From the NCBI GenBank assembly GCA_026120035.1, contig JALRME010000006.1, positions 1,302,001-1,366,000 of the forward strand: a DNA stretch of 64,000 nt. The letters are read 5' to 3'. The notes under the pieces are model-generated. The model made no database searches. It saw nothing but the letters and a program-made list of their open reading frames with translations, and was not told the DNA's origin. This document shows, piece after piece, positions 1 to 12,219 of the stretch (its first letter is position 1; each line of letters starts with the position of its first letter). This stretch comes from Coleophoma eucalyptorum. Taxonomy: Eukaryota > Ascomycota > Leotiomycetes > Helotiales > Dermateaceae. The translations under genes and the position numbers were made by a program.

Positions 1-2829
1 AGTTGCGGCTGCGGATGTTGAAGTGGAAGACAGGGAGGTGGATGACGAGGAGGAAGTAGTCTCAGAGGCTGAAGTGGTCGAAGATGTAGATGAAGACGAA
101 ACTGTAGCGGAGGCGGTTACAGAGGTCGAGGATGAAGTGGTTGCAGCTGCAGAGGTTGAGGTTGAATCCGTAGAGCCTGCCACAACCAGTCTTGCGCCAT
201 AGACATTACCACTTACGGCTGCCCCAACAACACTCTTCATATAGCATGCGGATCCACTCAATGAAACATCAACACATCCTAATCTTGCATCACACAAGGC
301 AATACAAGCAGCCAAATCCGCGGCGTTCTGTGGGTTTGGTGCAGACATATCGCCTCCAGCATGGTCAACACCGCATTCAATAATATATTGGTTTCCACTG
401 GATACTTCCGTATAGGTGGTGCCGTTATCATCAGGGCAGGAAACCGAGCTTGGGGTTGGGGCTGCGGATGCTGAAGTGGTAGACAGGGAGGTGGATGAAG
501 ACGAAGTCATATTGGTTGCAGGTGCAGAGGCCGAGGTTGAAATGGTTGAAGTTGTAGAGCTTGCTACAACCAGTCTTGCGCCATAGACATTGCCACTTAC
601 GGCTGCCCCGACAGCACTCTTCATATAGCATGCGGTTCCACTTAATGAAACATCAACACATCCTGATCTTGCATCGCATAAAGCAATGCATGAAGCCAAG
701 TCCACGGCGTTTTGTGGGTTTGGTGCAGACATATCGCCTCCAGCATGATCAACACCACATTCGATAACATATTGGTTTCCACTGGATGCTAGCGTATAGG
801 TGGTGCCATTGTCATCGGGGCAGGTAACCGAGGTGGAAGAAATCGCAGATTTGGTAGCGACACTAGCTGCGCTAGAGCCGGTAGAAGAACTTGAGCTCGA
901 GGCCACAACAGAAGTTCCATTGCTGGCATACATGGTGAGGCGGTTTCCAGCGCCGCAGAGCTCTAATGCATTGCCCGAGCAAGTCATGGAGCAATCCGAC
1001 GTGGTTGTGTTGGTATTTCCAGCAGAGATGGAATTGCCGCAATAGCATTCTGAAGAGTATTCGACACCAAAGTAAGTGTACGAAGAACAGAAGGAGGCAC
1101 ATGACTCAATAGTCATAGATGAAGAGCTGTAGCTGGTTCCGGCCAAAGCTCGCGAAGGACTGTTATCAAGATAACATCCCTTATAGTTATAACCATTGAC
1201 AGTTGCAGGTGCCGATGGCTCTGCGAGAATGGTAGGAGTACCATTTGACCAGAGAGACAAGCGATTGTTTGCACCGCATATTTCTGAGGAATTGCCAGTG
1301 CAGGCGGAAGTACAACCTTGGTCAGTCCCTTTGGTCGCTTTGGCAGTGAGAGTGTTTCCGCAGAAGCACTGGCTGGAATATTCCATTCCAGCGATGCTGT
1401 AACCCAATTTCGCACATGCGTAGGTGCAAAGCTCAACAGAGTTGCTACTGTTATCATAGGCCAGATACTTCAAGGTCGCTGGACTTTGATCTGTGTAACA
1501 TCCCGCATATGTCATGCCGGAGTAAGTTCCTGATGGCTGAGGAACGGTCGAGGTGCATGTCGCATCGGGCAGAGGGTTGTCGCCAACAGCCTGTCGTGGA
1601 CAATAAAAATCAGTGGCACGCGAAAGATCGCCATTGAAATTGTCGACAAACAAGCGTGCACGTCCAGCGTCAGAAGCAAACTGCCTTTAAGTTAGCATAC
1701 GTGATAGAAAAGGTTGTTCATCAGACTCACCATAGTTCCAGCATCATGTCCGGCGTTAATATAGTCGATGGTGTCGCAAGCAGCATTGGATGCGGAGGTA
1801 CATTGAGGGGGGAACCAGTTGATAAAGTTGAAGAATCGCTCATTACGGTTTGCTCCTGTCGTGAAAGGATCACAGTCACTCGAGTCGTCTCCCAAGTCTT
1901 GCAAACCTCGAGCGTAGGCAATCGATCTGGAGTTATAGTTTGCCATAACGGCGGCGCCACCTTTGGCAACTAATGTGGCACCGTAGGTGGGATCATAGTT
2001 TGACAGACCCTCTCTCCAATCGTCATATGTAGAACAACTTGAGGTATCGATAGGTCTAGATGAATTGAACCACACCAAACTGTTCGGGTTACCAACCCAG
2101 TATGTGACCCGTAACTTAGATGGCAGACTGGATGCGAGGTTGTTGCCAACAGCTGCGTAACGTTGAGTCATTTGAGCGCCGAGAGAGTGACCGGATACAA
2201 CGATTTGGTTCAGATTAGGATACATGGTGCTGTTGCCGAAATATTTGATAATTTGATCCAAGACATCGTAGGAAGAAGTGGCAATCTGGAGGCGTGGGTA
2301 CTGATTATTTTCACCAGATGCCCATCCTGAACCTTGCCAGACCAAAGCATCAGTGTATGAGCCGTATCCTCCAGCCGGTGCGCTAACGTTCCATGGATAA
2401 CCATAATTTTTGTCATCTCCGTTGGGGAAGTAAGGAGCAATGATTTGGGTGTTTTGGAAGGTTGGTCCCGTCCCTGAAGGCACTTGGGCCAATGCCGACA
2501 GCATGTTAGCCATATAGGTCCCGGGATCTCTGCCCAAACCATGGAGGACAATGACAGCTCGCTTCACGTTGCTGGTCGTCAATCGGTTGCCGTTACCATC
2601 ATTAGAGAAATAGTTGGTCAGAGTAAAATTTCGGTTTTTCTTGTCTGTGATGCATGGTAAGTAAAGCATTTTCCAAATCGAAAAGTACAATCGTACCAGT
2701 GATTTTCCAGTATACTATTTCGGACCCGTGGACAATTGGAAGACTGTTGTTGATGGTATTACCCATATATTGTTGGCCGGCTGCAATCCAAGAGAATGCA
2801 AGCAACAAAAGCTGCAGATAGATCGCCAT
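1..2829 (-). CDS. Secreted alpha/beta hydrolase with WSC and PAN-like domains (partial)
   Basis: Exons, read on the minus strand, are 2829-2697, 2644-1731 and 1680-<1; introns are 2696-2645 and 1730-1681, the latter with a GCTAAC branch site. The protein starts with a hydrophobic signal peptide. An alpha/beta hydrolase domain of roughly 300 residues follows, with a GHSLGA nucleophile elbow and a late GHDAG histidine, as in secreted esterases. Next come two Cys-rich WSC modules (about 1505-1230 and 1190-930), each with the CYCGN/CFCGN hallmark. After those are two nearly identical PAN/Apple-like modules (about 825-565 and 450-190) separated by Ser/Thr-rich linkers. WSC domains in other proteins bind wall glycans, so a wall- or carbohydrate-targeted esterase is likely. 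The substrate is unknown. The frame is still open in a Ser/Thr tract at the left edge, so the C-terminus (GPI anchor or not) is unseen. At least 909 residues lie in the window. Confidence 0.85.
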
Positions 2830-2896
2830 GGTAGTTGTTTATCGATATGAGATCGACGGTGCTGATTTAACGCACCAAGGTAGGGAGACAGCCTTG

Positions 2897-2904
2897 TATA
2901 TATA
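2897..2904 (-). promoter_or_regulatory. TATA-like box of the hydrolase gene
   Basis: A TATATATA run lies about 68 bp upstream of the start codon at 2829. Its position suits a core promoter for the minus-strand gene; assignment is by spacing only. Confidence 0.35.
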
Positions 2905-5058
2905 CTCGCATATTGGACCATCACTAAAGACCTCTTTCGAGGCGGAGAAATTCTGGTGCGCGGGTCGACGAAAGAAGGTAAGATTGGGCGAGACGTTTGA
3001 ATGTGTGAAGTAAATTGATATCGGATCTGGAAGACATCGTGCCTGGAAGTGTGGCTTGTTCATAGTGCCAGGTACTAAAGGTTAGTCGTGCTAACTACTA
3101 GAGCCATTGCCGGAAAGAACAAAATGTGGCGAGCTCAATGCTCTCGACCTGGCAGGATTGGCTCCGGAATCGAGAGAGGATCCGCGCACCTGCAGTAACT
3201 TCAGCATACTATTATTCTTGGGACAAGGAGATAACAGCGCCATCGACACGGCATATCTTTGTTAAAATTACAATATGCTTGCACTACAAACACGGAACAA
3301 GCGAACATCTGGCAAATGGTGGCCATGGGAACCGGAAGAAGTTATCTATGAAGTGCATTGCTCAGGTTTAGATGGGGCATGATTACTTTTGGGAATATGC
3401 GCAGTACGGTAACATAAGGAAGCATGTTGAAGAGCGATTATACGTATTGCGGCATAGAAGCCATCACTCTCGGGAGCCCCTGACATCGCGCATCTCGGCT
3501 CGAAGCTAGGCATACTAGAGAAGCGCGCCACTTTGCACGGCTGACCGCCGGAAGGAGAGGATTTGGGATCTGTGGCGGCCCAGCTGCTTAAGACACAAGC
3601 TGTACAACCGCCTATAGTTTAGTGCATGGCCTGAAGTCCGGGAGAGCTGTTCGGGCGCTACTTTTCTAGCTATTGGAAGCCAAAACTCTACAGCAATCTC
3701 CGACCAAGTCGGCTTCGAAGCACACACATCAATGCGGCGATACAGAATGCGCATGGTTAGAACATGGACATTATATGGTAACTGCAGAAATAATACGAGG
3801 CCGCATTTTGGAAGTAAGTGTTCTCGACTTGATCACGACCGGCAAGGGGTTCGGCAGCCAGAGCGAGAAAAAAAAGCAACTCGAACACCAGCCCGTGGGA
3901 TAATGTGCAAGCACCTACTGGTTCGCTCACAGCGGTATTGCCAACACCCGATCACTGCAAAAAGGCAATCAATCAATGCAGGATCCCATGAGCTGAATTT
4001 GGCTGCAGGGTTACCTAATTGAGGCTGTTGATGATTCAGAATCCAGTGGCGGGCAGGACAGTGGTTAGGTCACGTGGGAGGCCCATGTTGCCGACCACTA
4101 ACACTATATCCGGGTTCGAGCATGAATCATGGGTCCCCTACTCCACTTGGAGCTTTCTTAAAGTCAAAAACGAAGTGATTTCTGGTTGCTGGAAGACTTA
4201 GCGTTCTGCTATTTCACCAGGTACCGAACACATGAAAACCTCGGCGTTACCTTGGAACCGTGACTTCAAGAGGTTGTGCGGAACTCAATGGGGACATCAT
4301 ATTTCCGCCCAAAAATTGGCGTAACCCAATCTTTCGATGTCTTACGCGTACCTTAAGGTTGGAACACGGAATCTAAGCGGCCAAGCATTTGGCCGATAAG
4401 TGAGCTCAGACGTTGAGCCTACCTCCCGATAACCTCATCCAGTACCGAGTATTCTGATAACCGGTGACATGTGTTGGACATCTCATTGGAAGAGATAGAT
4501 GAAGAATCTTTGCAATTTGAATATTTATCCAGTCCGATGGTGCTTGCGGTCCTGTTTTTGAACACTCAAATTCTCGCTTGGTGACTGCCGAACTTGCAGT
4601 CTTGTCTCGCCCAATTTTCTCAAAAGCCTGTCCCACTGCCCTCCTGGTTTCTTGCTTCTTCCAAAGAACGCTCATTCCTTGGTTCTGAAGTTCAAGAAAT
4701 ATTGCCTCATATACATCTCGGGGGTTTCTGCCGTCCTTGCAGAAATCCCAACTTCCTATAGCATAACAAACTTAAGTATAGGCTTAATCGCGCTGTATTA
4801 AGGTATGGAAAATGTGTCTATGTAGCGCTTAGGGATAGACACATAGTACTAGCACGGATCCAAGTTGCTAATGGTAGTACGTATACACGGCGCTAGTGAA
4901 TGGACGGCAACCTAGAAATTGGCCCGGGGCGTAATGATCCCCTACACATTGCACAAGCTCAGCACACCGGCGGCAGATGAGGCAGCAGTGAGATATGTCG
5001 CACGGCACATGTGAGGTCGCGTGGCAGGCGCAGGCGCTTTTGCTTCGATTTGCATCCT
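2905..5058. other. Intergenic region, 2.2 kb
   Basis: No convincing gene was found. Open frames here are short, have no recognisable domain and no good splice partners. A perfect 10-bp inverted repeat lies at 4812-4821/4835-4844, beyond the 3' end of the permease gene. Confidence 0.5.
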
Positions 5059-6858
5059 TTACTGCATGGGCGGTCCAGCATAATGTTTACGGCCCCAAGC
5101 AAAATACCAACCAGCTGCAATGGCGAAGAAGGCTACAAACACTACCGAAGCATAATTCATGGTGGCTGCTTCTACAGGTAAGTAGGACGGCATGCAGAAC
5201 AACGGGACTGCGAGAAGACTCCAGGCTGGAAGTCATTGGTGTTAGTTTGGATTATACGACATAGCTGCTTGAGCTGAATAGTGCAATGCTTACCGAGGGC
5301 GACAATGTTGCACACAAGTCCGAGCATACCCATATCGAATTTACCTTCTTTGATGTGAGTACGTCCGTTGAAGAGTGAAGTAGCAATCGGCACTGCATAA
5401 CTAACAGTCAGGCAGATGACACCAACTCCGGAGAAAGCGTTGAAAGCCGCGGCCGATCCAAAATAGATGCAACCGAGGAGAATCTCAATGATCGTGCTGA
5501 GCATCATAGCATTCAATGGAACGTCGAGATTCTTGTTAACCTTACTCCACCATTGGGAGCCAGGAATAGCACCGTCACGAGCGAACGCCCAGGTGCAGCG
5601 GGATGTCGCAGTCGTACATCCGATTCCGCAAAAGATTGCGAGGATAATAAGGGGTACAAGGAGACCAAAGGCGCCACCCGGGCTACCAACAGCCGAAGCG
5701 ATAATCGTTGGGACTGGTTGACCTGATGCAAGGGCGACGAGTGCTGGGAGATCCGGAAGCACGAAAAGCAAAGGGATAAGGATCAAAAGACCTGCAAAAA
5801 AGTTGAGGATAATGGTTCCGACCATAGCTCTGGGAACTTGGGTGCTTGGGTATTGCACCTCTTCACACATTCTGAACCTGTCAGCATTTTGAGCCAAGAA
5901 GAGGAGGATTCACTTTACGAGATAATCATTCCGGTGGATGATGTTGCATAGGCTGCTTGGAGGAGGCCAACACAAAACGACCATCCATTCGGCCAGCCAG
6001 ATGAGGGCTCGAAGTCAGTGAAGACATATTTGGCCGAATGTCGTCCTTCCTTCGCAATGGCCAGAACACAGACGACAATTGCAACGACACCCGCGAATGT
6101 CCAGAAAATAGCAAAAGTCTGCACATTGTTAGCACAAGGTGCAGGGGAAGGACTGTGTTACTTACATCCAACCACGGCAACCATTTATTACCAAGCGACG
6201 CGACCAGATTGCACAAAATGGTGAGCGCAACGAATATTAAGAAGATCTGATACGTCTCCGCTTCGAAAATCCCAACACCCGGCTCAGACTCAAACACATT
6301 AATGCAAGCGACCAAGAATAAGGCCGTTCCAAAATTCACAGCGAGCGTAATAGTTATATTTCCAACAACATACGACCAGCCACAAATCCACGATAAAATC
6401 TTGCGGCACCCTGTTGGCGCCAGCATGAACGTCTGATAATACACGCCACCAGCTGTGGGATACACTGACGTGATTTCACCTAATGAGACGGCAACACACA
6501 GGATGATAATCGATACCGCGACCCAGCCCCAGATGACATTTGCGGGACCGCCACCAACCAAAGGATAATACATTGTTGTAGCGAGGCCGTACGGGATGGA
6601 CGCGAGCACGAAGGACATGAATGCGACTTGTAACGTTGAACGACTCCGGATTAGTTCAGCCTGATACCCCATGGCCTCGAGTGAGTGGTCAGCCGAGTGT
6701 CCATCGCTATCTTCGTCGCCCTTCTTGAAGAAGGCCTTGGCACTACCGTGGTGTTCGGTGCCGGTAGGTGGAAGCGGGGGGTCGAAAAAGCCATTGCTGT
6801 GGTGGTAAGTCGCCTCAGCCATGTGGGCGTCGTGGCCAAGCTTAGGTGGGTGGTCCAT
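5059..6858 (-). CDS. APC-superfamily amino acid / GABA / choline-type permease
   Basis: Exons on the minus strand: 6858-6166, 6118-5919, 5877-5294 and 5225-5059; introns are 47, 41 and 68 bp. The predicted product is 547 aa. A hydrophilic N-terminus of about 80 residues precedes a series of about 12 hydrophobic segments. Family marks include an SVYPTAGGVYYQ motif after TM2 and a CEEV motif after the third exon junction, as in the UGA4/HNM1/TPO5 branch of fungal amino acid-polyamine-choline permeases. It should import a nitrogenous solute (amino acid, GABA, choline or polyamine) across the plasma membrane. The sequence alone does not settle the substrate. The start at 6858 was preferred over one 48 bp upstream because it gives the usual short acidic/His-rich leader. 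Nothing in the neighbourhood ties it to a pathway. Confidence 0.88.
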
Positions 6859-8689
6859 AGGGCAGTAGCAGTGAAGAATTCGCGGGGAAGTTCTCAGCAG
6901 ATTCAAGAAATCGAACGACTGAGTCAGAAATGTGGTAGGTAATTCCGTTGAAGTAGAGAGGGGATTTGGTAGAGAAAAGGAGTTGGGGAAACGGAACGAA
7001 GGAAATCAGAGACCCAAGAGTCTATGACGTGCCCATTCATCTTAATGGATACGGAGTAAATTGATCTGCTCCATCTACTATGGAGGAAAGGGTAAATAGA
7101 GGAGCAAATTGGTACCTTCAAAGCCAAGTGATGTCAATCCTCAGTCCTTGGCTATACCTCAGAGGAGGCTATAAATAAGGTGATGCACAAGCGAGCAGAG
7201 TTCTCCATCCGCTGCATTCGAGTTTTTCAGGGACCCCACAACAACAAACAGCACCCACGAATCGAACGCAACCAACAAAACAAGTAGTTCTCCAACGTCG
7301 TCCTGTCACCTCCTCTTGAGAGATGAATCTCACAATTGCTCCCTTACAGACCATATGTTTTCAACTATCCTTCTTATCGTATTAATGCTCCGAACAATCT
7401 CCAATGATGCAATGCCGAGAAATTAGCAAGCAGCCAAGCGGGACCCAAGAACCAAGCGTCTTGACCATGAACTCGGCTCGGTCATTCGTAGTCGTTTTGC
7501 ACTGCATATTCCTCCACCATAATATTCGCTTGACTAATAGTATGAATGCCTTCGTAGTAATGCGGAAAAAGCACACCCGGCTATTATCGAGGGCGGATAA
7601 AGGATCTTCTGTCTTTACCGTACACCGTTACGAGGCAAAGACTAAAGAGAAAGTGTTGTACTGTACAATATCTAGGGTACTGATAGGGAATCTGCTAGGT
7701 ATAGTCCTGGGCTCAATGTTGATTTTGATAATACATAAAGATGCTCTCGGCATTCACAAAGTTCTGACCTCGGGCGACGCCAACGGCTGCGATATGAATG
7801 TCCCCTGCTAACGAGAAATTTAGTTCACTCTAGAGATCAGTGTTATTAAATGAGAACAAGCTGAAGAGAGAAGGCTCCTACCTAGTCTTTGTCTGAGTAA
7901 GAAGACATATTGTCACGTTGCCTCATGCCATCTAGAGAAATCTTAGTCACATGACGCAGTACCTTATCGTATGTGTCGAAGTGCCAAGCTTCCATATACG
8001 CCAAGAGTTCTTGTACGTGAAAGTTTCTCGTATATGCACTGTATTAGGTTTATCACAGCTCATCTTGAGGCTATTCATAACCCTATTTCATGGGCGGTTC
8101 CGATATCTCATTGACGTCGATAAGACCTGTATATATACGCTCATGTAAGCTATCTGTTGGCCCAACTCTTATTTCAACTGTATGAATGACAGGTCAAAAT
8201 GTGAGGTAATAACGTAGATGATTCTTCTAAGTGAAGATGGAGGTGGAGGAGGGTATCAATACCCTCATCTATTTGTAACATCACATGATTACAAACAGGT
8301 GTACAAACGAGTGTACCAACGAGACCTAATAACGATATTCCAATACTATCCAATTGCGAGATCCTTAGACTGAATTACAGTTTTACACATAAACTACTCA
8401 GCCTCACAGTATGCGGTACCAAATGTCACAACTAGAGACCGAAAGTATTAAGGCTACCATTGCATAAGAACAAACAGCAGACTGATGAAGGCTGTAGAGA
8501 TTTCTAGTAGTAAAAGAGATAACTTGTATTAAAAAAGGTAACGTTTTACTTTAATTTTCTTGTTACCTTACTATCAAAAGCGCAGGCAAGTTATGCTAAT
8601 AATCCTGCACCCCAGATGAGCGACCACGATTGTTGTTGTACTGGCGATGTAATGCGAATACTCGAACTCTGAACCCAAAGTATAATCAT
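6859..8689. other. Intergenic region, 1.8 kb
   Basis: Contains the promoter of the permease (right to left) and the 3' flank of the repeat-protein gene. A 135-codon plus-strand frame (7404-7811) has no signal peptide, domain or composition bias and I do not call it. Confidence 0.45.
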
Positions 8690-9526
8690 TTAAGCAGCAC
8701 CAGTTGCCTTGGCAGCTCCCTTGGCGGCCTTGCCCTTGTGGTGACGAGCCTCAACGATCTTAGCAGCAGCGGTAGCTTTGGCAGCTCCCTTAGCGGCCTT
8801 GCCCTTGTGGTGAGGCTCACGAGCCTCAACGATCTTAGTAGCAGCGGTAGCTTTGGCAGCTCCCTTGGCGGCCTTGCCCTTGTGGTGGGGTTCACGAGCC
8901 TCAACCTCGACATCACGAGCCTCGACCTCGACAACAGCGGCCTTTGCAGCAGCACCCTTGGCGGCCTTACCCTTGTGGTGAGGTTCACGGCTCTCGACCT
9001 CGACGACGGCAGCCTTGGCGGCAGCACCCTTGGCGGCCTTACCCTTGTGGTGAGGTTCACGGCTCTCGACCTCGACAACAGCGGCCTTTGCAGCAGCTCC
9101 CTTAGCGGCCTTGCCCTTGTGGTGAGGCTCACGGCTCTCGACCTCGACGACGGCAGCCTTGGCGGCAGCTCCCTTGGCGGCCTTGCCCTTGTGGTGAGGC
9201 TCACGGGACTCGACCTCGACGATGGCAGCCTTTGCAGCGGCTCCCTTGGCGGCCTTGCCCTTGTGGTGAGGCTCACGGCTCTCGACCTCGACGATGGCAG
9301 CCTTGGCGGCAGCTCCCTTGGCGGCCTTGCCCTTGTGGTGAGGCTCACGAGCCTCAAGCTCGATGTCCTCAGCGTCACGGGTCTCAACCTCGACGACGGC
9401 GGTCTTGGCGGCGGCTCCCTTGGCGGCCTTGCCCTTGTGGTGAGGCTCACGAGACTCGACCTCAACAACAGCGGCCTTTGCAGCAGCTCCCTTAGCAGCC
9501 TTTCCCTTGTGGTGACGAGCCTCCAA
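8690..9526 (-). repeat. 72-bp coding minisatellite (11 units)
   Basis: Eleven units, mostly 72 bp, sit in the secreted repeat gene. Units 3-7 are almost identical in DNA, with a few silent changes. Two units carry in-frame spacer expansions (coding DAEDIELEAR and DVEVEAR). Near-identity suggests recent amplification or gene conversion, so copy number probably varies between strains. Confidence 0.9.
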
Positions 9527-9666
9527 AGAGGATTCGGTGCCAGCCTGTACGACTAATTAGTTTTGAAGACATGTTATATATGAAATGAACATACAGGGGC
9601 AGGGGCAGCCATAGCGACAGGCATGGTGGCCATCAAGGCCACGGCCAAAAGTTGAGTGAATTGCAT
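8690..9666 (-). CDS. Secreted Lys/His/Ala-rich tandem-repeat protein, possible multi-peptide precursor
   Basis: Exon 1 (9666-9595) encodes a clean 24-residue signal peptide ending in an APAP segment. A 50-bp intron with a CTAAT branch site precedes exon 2 (9544-8690); total 308 aa. After a short linker ending LEAR there are eleven repeats of mostly 24 residues, each opening with HHKGKAAKGAA. In the first eight the basic block is followed by an acidic spacer such as VEVESREP; the last three are shorter variants. Spacers end in SR, AR or TR before EP, DA, DV or HH, which could be monobasic Kex2-type cleavage sites, as in repeat-containing fungal secreted precursors. There is no Cys, Tyr, Phe or Trp in the repeat part. 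I know no named family for it. Alternatives are an intact basic wall/DNA-binding protein or an effector. The nearby UstYa-like gene makes a peptide precursor worth testing. Confidence 0.85.
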
Positions 9667-12219
9667 GATGACTAAAGGTACTAGGAACGATTGTCGTTAA
9701 AAGGATTGAGTGAATTGAATCTAGGAAATAGAAAATAAATGGAGCTGCCGGCAGCAAAACAATGCGAATGTTCGACAGTAAGGATAGAAGAGAAGGATAG
9801 AGAGAATATGAGCAAGTCAGTTCCAGCACACGGATGTGTTGGGATACTAATAGCATTCAGTGTTCCCCCTTGTTACAGAGAGACTTCTTCCCAGGGAAAC
9901 TGAAGCCAGGTTGGAAAGCCGTGCCGGATTTGTGAAACAGGATATCTCTCTTCCTTGCTGACGTGTTTGAGTCTCCCGTATGCGCTTCACTTCGTACTCG
10001 TAGGAGTCCGAATGATCTGCACTTCGTCTGGCACAGGAACAGGTGGAAAGGATTTGCATAGCTGTGTCTGTGCATTGACAGAAATACACCCAGCTTACCT
10101 ACACGTATCTTGATTGCTCTAAGATTACATACTTGACATTGTTGATTGATTGATTGACGGACTGCAAGGCTAATGGCTCCCAGGCTATGGTGTATCATCG
10201 GCAGCGCAAGGCAGGTCTGAAGTGTGGCTCGTTTCCAATCCTCACGGAGACTGAGCATGGATGGCGGTATGTCTCCGGTTGAATACCAGGTTTTGCTGAA
10301 TGGGCCACATCACGAGGCCGAGCGCAGGAAATAACTCGCAGATTTTACCTGTTAGGATCGAGTAATCAGCCTCGTCCAAAATGTTGATTCAGTGCATCTC
10401 GAATTATTCAGACGATGACCACGGCGATACATTGTGTTGGACGGTGGGTAGTACTGGGACAGCGCTTAGCCAATAAATTTTACGCGACTTGTAAGAGTAG
10501 CGAGGAGCTCTGACGTGAAATCAGATTATCGCAAACACTGGTGAAATCGTGCAAAACCGACTGGCGACGATAGCCCACCGCTTAAGCACAATGCTTTACC
10601 CCATTCTAGAGATCTCCCGGCTCCAGTTAATTAAATGGCTCATGGCTTGGGGATGGGATCGCCCTTTCCGGAACTCTCAAACGTGACAGAATGACTAGGA
10701 GCGTCACGCTTCTCGGCACTAGGGCCTCCCTCAGTGGCAATCGACATGGGGGTTTTATTTTTTTTATTCCCATTCCTCTTAAGTCTTAGGATTCACTAGG
10801 ATTCATATGCCCAGCCTTCAATCCGCTTTACTGCGTCATAATTTCACTTTGGGTCATAATCCGACTGAAGGCTTGTCTTTTGGTTTTAAGGTCACAAACT
10901 GACTTTCGGGTCATAATGTCAGTCTAGGGCCCCGGTCGCATGCCTACATTGGTACATGCATACAAGATGAACCTCCTCCGTTGTACCAGCCTTCGATTAA
11001 ACATTCTGCATGCCAAGCATTGAAAGCCGTTAAACGTGGATAAAGTCGAAGTAGCGAAAGCAGCTATCGCCAACATAATCTGTCGCAAACGCAAAAGTGC
11101 CCCCAACGCCCTGTAACTACCGATTGTTTATTATTTTGGGTCTTTGTGATTTTGGATTGTCTCTGTATTCTGGGTCTCTATATTATTAGTAGCCAACCCT
11201 CGTTACATTCGAGGCACACAGCAAGTAAGACGCAACTTGTCGAAGAGCTATCGCCACATCCACCAGTGCGCGGGAAGCTGCGAAGTACATATCCGGCACC
11301 TTCAAATGCCAATGAAAAAGGCAGCCCTGGGCTATATTGGCACAATTAAAGAAATCTAGATCCAGGTTACCGCGGATATTGCAGTAGGAACCAGACGGTT
11401 ACCCCTGAAGATTACCCCTGAAGATCTAAAAGCTTGTCAATGAGCGTAGACTTAGTCCAAGTCAAAACAGAAAAGGATGGATATCGAACGGGATGTCCGC
11501 AATGTCATTGATATCTCCTCCTTTTATGCTGTACAGGGTTGATAAGAATCCTATCACAAGCAGGCTTCTATGTTTTGAAGAATACCGCAGCCAATTGCCT
11601 GCTTCCTGGATCACACGAACACGGGAAACCTGTCAGTTGTTGTTAATGATAGACCGTACTATGGTTTCTGCTATTCGTGGTTACGGGAAACGGCAAACGG
11701 CGTTACGAGTTACCCTCGATTATAGTAATCGGATTTTACGTAACGCCACAAGCTCAGGATGGGATTCGAGATCAGATATTGCAAGGGCCATAGTTGCTAT
11801 CGCAGAATACATAATAATATCCGCTAAAAGACAAAAATTAATTGAGATCCGGCGTCAGACCTACCGGAGACCAGCGGTATTCGCGATCATTAGTGAAAAA
11901 TTCTCCGTCCAAAGGCATACCTCGGATATGTCAGTACCGTTTTTCAGACTGAATGGAAGTTGAGATTACAACTGCAATATGATCTCAATTAATTTTATGC
12001 AACGTCACTTACACCTCTGCTCTAACAGCTTCATGAATAGAAAGATATTTTGATATCAATTTTGCTCAACGCTAAGTACAATCTCGTCTTCTACAAACTT
12101 AGGAGATGCTTCTCGGTTGGCTGTGTGACACCCTGTGATAAAATGATGTGCCAGACATCCCCATTTATAAGTAATGCCAGCAAGGCGTGCCAAATGGCTG
12201 AAATAACGGTACATTTAAA
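9667..12219. other. Intergenic region, 2.5 kb
   Basis: Promoter of the repeat protein on the left, 3' flank of the UstYa-like gene on the right. A 13-bp tandem duplication (TTACCCCTGAAGA) lies at 11399-11424. A run of TCATAAT motifs near 10835-10920 looks like decayed repetitive DNA. The 156-codon frame at 11493-11963 has no recognisable features. Confidence 0.4.

Noticed and set aside
4406..4675. 89-codon minus-strand frame in the 2.2-kb spacer
   Set aside because: No family resemblance and no intron partners; considered chance.
7404..7811. 135-codon plus-strand frame
   Set aside because: No domain, signal peptide, repeat or splice partner; an isolated frame of this size can occur by chance.
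8690..9526. Regular DNA repeats considered as a CRISPR-like or transposon array
   Set aside because: Repeats are coding throughout, have no unique spacers and maintain the reading frame; the genome is eukaryotic.
8630..9556. Long plus-strand open frame of 308 codons over the repeat gene
   Set aside because: It is a shadow of the 72-bp repeat on the other strand. The minus frame has the signal peptide, a spliced first exon and coherent residue repeats; the plus frame has none.
10740..10930. TCATAAT-containing stretch considered as transposon remnant
   Set aside because: No terminal inverted repeats, target duplication or transposase frame could be seen.
11493..11963. 156-codon plus-strand frame
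   Set aside because: Basic, unstructured composition and no recognisable motif; no promoter or conserved feature supports it.
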